A stretch of 64,000 bases of DNA from positions 62,001-126,000 of the forward strand of contig JBMYRH010000005.1 in NCBI GenBank assembly GCA_049602155.1, written 5' to 3'. The notes under the pieces are model-generated. The model did not search any database and was not told where the DNA came from. It saw only the letters and a program-made list of their open reading frames with translations. Every line of letters starts with the position of its first letter. Positions within the stretch are counted from its first letter, which is position 1. Shown one piece after another: positions 61,585 to 64,000 of the stretch. A program made the position numbers and the translations under genes. This DNA is from JBMYRH01 sp049602155 (GTDB taxonomy: Bacteria; Myxococcota_A; UBA9042; PHBI01; JBMYRH01).

Positions 61585-62708
61585 AGCGACTCGCTGATGG
61601 ACCAAAACGGGTGGTGGTAGCGATGAGCGGTGGCGTCGATTCGTCGACGGTCGCTGGCTTGTTGGTGGAGGCCGGTCACGAGGTGATCGGCGTCATGATG
61701 AAGCTCTATGACCAAGGGAACGGAGACCCTGATGCGAGCAAGCAGTGCTGTGGGCTCGATGACGTCGCAGACGCGAGGCGGGTGGCTGATCAGCTCGGCA
61801 TCCCGTTCTACGTTGGGAACTACGAGGAGGCGTTTCGTCAGGACGTCGTCAGTCGATTTGTGGAGGACTATGCAGCGGGTCGAACCCCCAACCCCTGCGT
61901 ACGATGCAACGACACGGTGAAGTTCAAGACGCTGCTTAAGCGCGCCCAGATGCTCGGGGCGGATTACCTGGCGACCGGTCACTATGCACGCACGGTAGTC
62001 GCCGATGACGGAAGTGTGAGCCTGTGGCGCGGCGTCGATGCCACGAAGGACCAGACGTATTTCTTGGCTGGGATGAGCCAAGAGGCCCTGATGAAGGTGG
62101 TGTTTCCCTTGGGAGATATGACCAAGGATGAAGTCCGGGATCATGCCAAACGATTGAGTTTGTCCACCGCGGGCAAGCGAGAGAGTCAGGAGATCTGCTT
62201 CGTACCCAACGATGACTATGCCGCTTATTTAGAGGATTCGGCTGGGGCAGCGCTCTCTGGGCCAGGGCCGATCATTAGCCTAGATGGCTTGCGCCTAGGT
62301 CAACACAAGGGCCTGCACCGCTACACAGTCGGTCAACGCCGAGGATTAGGGCTCGCTGGACCCGAGGCGCGCTACGTCGTGGGGCTAGACACCGAGACCA
62401 ACGCGTTGCGGGTTGGTACCAAGGAGGACGTGCGGGTCGACGGGCTCTGGGCAGCGGACGAGCGATGGCTGGGCGGGGTCCCAGGCAGCGAACGGACCCC
62501 TATCGAGGCTAGAATTCGGCACCGCTCCTCAGTGGTCTCGGCCTCGGTGGAGCGCGACGATCAGGGGCGCTTACAAGTGTGGTTCGATAACCCGGTGATG
62601 GCCGTCAGCGCTGGTCAGCAGGTCGCGTTTTATGATGGGGACCAAGTCCTGGGCGCAGCGACCATTGAAGGTCCGCTCGATTCACATCGCGGGGAGCGAC
62701 ATGCGTGA
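61581..62708 (+). CDS. mnmA: tRNA-specific 2-thiouridylase MnmA
   Basis: A 375-residue enzyme adding sulfur to U34 of tRNA-Lys, -Glu and -Gln. ATG 61581 overlaps the desulfurase stop and follows GGGAGG. The PP-loop is VVVAMSGGVDSSTVAGLLVE; the two catalytic Cys lie in PNPCVRCNDTVKFKTLL and RESQEICFVPNDDYA; ATGHYAR, KDQTYFLAGMSQEAL and HRYTVGQRRGLGLAG also match. The length is normal. The rnc start lies inside its last eight bases. Confidence 0.97.
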   Translation: MKRLADGPKRVVVAMSGGVDSSTVAGLLVEAGHEVIGVMMKLYDQGNGDPDASKQCCGLDDVADARRVADQLGIPFYVGNYEEAFRQDVVSRFVEDYAAGRTPNPCVRCNDTVKFKTLLKRAQMLGADYLATGHYARTVVADDGSVSLWRGVDATKDQTYFLAGMSQEALMKVVFPLGDMTKDEVRDHAKRLSLSTAGKRESQEICFVPNDDYAAYLEDSAGAALSGPGPIISLDGLRLGQHKGLHRYTVGQRRGLGLAGPEARYVVGLDTETNALRVGTKEDVRVDGLWAADERWLGGVPGSERTPIEARIRHRSSVVSASVERDDQGRLQVWFDNPVMAVSAGQQVAFYDGDQVLGAATIEGPLDSHRGERHA

Positions 62709-63420
62709 CGGGGACTCAAAGGCGTCGCACTCCGAGCTGCAGACAGCGCTTGGGTACACGTTTGAAGACGCGAGCCTCTTGCACCGCGCGCTGACCCACA
62801 CCTCATACGTCAACGAGCTTGGCGGCGGCGAGGGGCCTTCGCCGGCCCTGGACAATGAGCGCCTTGAGTTTCTTGGAGACGCGGTCCTACAGCTCGCGGT
62901 GAGTGAGTGGCTCTTTGAGCGCTTCCCGGACGTCTCTGAAGGCGCGCTCACGCAGCGTCGCGCGGCCATCGTGAACGCGGATGCGCTCGCCGAGGTCGGG
63001 CGAACCCTCGACCTAGGCGAACTCCTGCGCGTCGGCGTGGGAGAAGAGCGCACAGGCGGTCGCGCCAGAGCGTCGAACCTCGCTGATGCGGTCGAGGCGC
63101 TCCTCGGCGCGCTCTTCTTGGATGGTGGATACTTGGCGGCCAATGCTGCTGTGCGTCGTGTCTTTGTGACGCGCGTCGAGCATGTGATGAGCGGCCCAAC
63201 CAAGGGGCCCAAGTCGCGCTTGCAAGAGTACATGCAGGCGCATCATCAGGTGACCCCCGTGTACGGCTTGGTGCAGATGACGGGCCCAGCGCACTCGGCC
63301 CACTTCATATGCGAAGTTCAGATCCCGGGCATCGTCTCAGCGCGAGGTGAAGGCGGCTCCAAGAAGGACGCTGAGAAGGCAGCCGCTCAGCGCGCGCTGG
63401 ATGAGCTCAAGCTCAGCTAA
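62701..63420 (+). CDS. rnc: Ribonuclease III
   Basis: A 239-residue double-strand-specific endoribonuclease. ATG 62701 is preceded by GGGGAG and overlaps the mnmA stop by eight bases. The catalytic domain has HTSYVNELGG, the signature NERLEFLGDAVLQLAVSEWL and LADAVEALLGALFLDGGY with the metal-binding acidic residues. A C-terminal double-stranded RNA-binding domain follows (PKSRLQEYMQAHHQVTPVYG, GGSKKDAEKAAAQRALDELK). It processes rRNA precursors and structured mRNAs. Confidence 0.97.
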   Translation: MRDGDSKASHSELQTALGYTFEDASLLHRALTHTSYVNELGGGEGPSPALDNERLEFLGDAVLQLAVSEWLFERFPDVSEGALTQRRAAIVNADALAEVGRTLDLGELLRVGVGEERTGGRARASNLADAVEALLGALFLDGGYLAANAAVRRVFVTRVEHVMSGPTKGPKSRLQEYMQAHHQVTPVYGLVQMTGPAHSAHFICEVQIPGIVSARGEGGSKKDAEKAAAQRALDELKLS

Positions 63421-63426
63421 CGGGGC

Positions 63427-64000
63427 TTATCTCCCGTCGAGGTCGCGACGAGAGACGCCTCGGATGACGCTCAGGTCTGACTCCAACGCGCTCAGCGTCT
63501 CGATGCTCGGTGTCTTCTCAGCGTAACGTTCGGACTCGAAGGCCGCCGTGATGCGCGCGATCGCCTCGCCTCGCGGGTATCCTGTCCGCACCAGGCGCTC
63601 AGCGAGCTCTCTCGGGGTCTCCTGTGGGAATCGCCCGATGCCTTGCTTCATGAGGAGCCGCAGCATGGCGTGGTAGAGGCGGCCGGTCTCGCCGGGGATG
63701 CTCTCTCGCCGCCGCCGCGTGGTCAGGGTTCGCCAAAGCCACCGGAGGACTCCGAAGCGCCACAGCAGTGCGAGGAGGAAGGGGGAGGCTAGCATCGCCC
63801 ACGTCCAAGGATCATTGAGCCACGTCTTCAAGCCCTTCTTCCACGATGAGGCCTGGCGTGGGTTCCCCTCGGGTTGCGGGAGCGCGTCTCGCAGCGACCC
63901 GAGCTGCTCTCCAATGGCGCGGAAGAAGGATAGCTGCTTTTCGAGGTCGTACTCGACGACCCATTTGAACCACTGAAGTCGGAGGCTGTCGACCCATTCA
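63427..64000 (-). CDS. C-terminal part of TgpA-like transglutaminase protein with DUF4129 (partial)
   Basis: The frame is open from the window edge to the stop at 63427, about 190 codons; the start lies outside. EWVDSLRLQWFKWVVEYDLE, then KQLSFF, matches the segment that ends the transglutaminase domain of TgpA-type proteins. A membrane helix follows (WAMLASPFLLALLWRFGVLR), then a DUF4129 domain (LYHAMLRLLMKQGIGRFPQE, TPRELAERL). TgpA-type proteins have N-terminal membrane helices and a periplasmic transglutaminase domain; these would lie beyond 64000. A TTG at 63831 could suggest a short protein, but the upstream homology argues against it. Confidence 0.8.
   Translation of the reverse strand, partial: EWVDSLRLQWFKWVVEYDLEKQLSFFRAIGEQLGSLRDALPQPEGNPRQASSWKKGLKTWLNDPWTWAMLASPFLLALLWRFGVLRWLWRTLTTRRRRESIPGETGRLYHAMLRLLMKQGIGRFPQETPRELAERLVRTGYPRGEAIARITAAFESERYAEKTPSIETLSALESDLSVIRGVSRRDLDGR

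Noticed and set aside
61122..62144. A 340-codon minus-strand frame opposite the desulfurase/mnmA junction
   Set aside because: Antisense to two strongly conserved genes; no domain, no ribosome site.

Overview
The window is a GC-rich, densely packed bacterial chromosome segment, almost certainly from a Myxococcota/Bradymonadota-type (former deltaproteobacterial) genome. This rests on gene content, since no rRNA is present: a Ser/Thr kinase with C-terminal PEGA-like repeats, a TPR protein with an AgmX/PglI-like C-terminus, Cys-rich lipoproteins built from CGDDGCGGSCG modules, a CotH/lamin-tail giant lipoprotein, and a radical SAM protein fused to its DUF2344 partner. Adjacent genes often overlap by 4 nt (ATGA or TTGA), so translational coupling is common. 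No prophage, insertion sequence, CRISPR array or classical defence island was seen.

Layout. 0-5 kb (minus): an AsmA-like/GT51 transglycosylase fusion, an M29 aminopeptidase and an epimerase cut by the window edge. 5-12 kb: a TM2-like membrane protein, a NIF3-family protein, a DUF115/Maf-like glycosyltransferase candidate, a MAPEG protein, and a coupled pair of secreted predicted Cys peptidases. 12-18.4 kb: a MATE exporter, the PEGA-type Ser/Thr kinase with a coupled TPR/membrane protein, aspS, and tRNA-Asp and tRNA-Val behind a good promoter. 18.4-23 kb: aldehyde dehydrogenase, then an APH-like kinase, a formyltransferase and a NodB deacetylase. 23-31 kb: the CotH/lamin-tail lipoprotein, a PhyH dioxygenase, an extensin-like M15 peptidase, a hydrolase and an NAD-dependent reductase. 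31.4-34.5 kb: tmRNA (ssrA) with its own promoter, a TPR protein and citrate synthase. 34.7-37.5 kb: an uncharacterised secreted duplicated-domain protein divergent from an L,D-transpeptidase.

37.6-47.8 kb is the most coherent pathway. A minus-strand operon pseB-pseC-pseG-pseI-pseH encodes the steps from UDP-GlcNAc to a pseudaminic-acid-type nonulosonic acid. It converges on a plus-strand unit holding a HEAT-repeat/inactive-looking hydrolase fusion, an SpsF-like cytidylyltransferase (candidate activating enzyme, since no NeuA/PseF-type gene is seen) and an SDR. An aldo/keto reductase diverges from pseB. The DUF115 protein at 6.8 kb belongs to the family that transfers such sugars to flagellins elsewhere, but no flagellar gene is visible here.

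47.8-64 kb: the radical SAM-DUF2344 fusion, two Cys-rich lipoproteins (one ending in a blue-copper domain), a YggS-type PLP protein, a Maf nucleotide pyrophosphatase, and a housekeeping run (HEAT protein, carB, greA, tsaE, cysteine desulfurase, mnmA, rnc). It ends with the C-terminus of a TgpA-like transglutaminase protein that runs off the right edge.

Envelope and surface-sugar functions dominate: peptidoglycan synthesis and crosslinking, peptidoglycan or protein hydrolysis, nonulosonate synthesis, and sugar formylation/deacylation. All functional calls come from reading motifs by eye; no database search was run.
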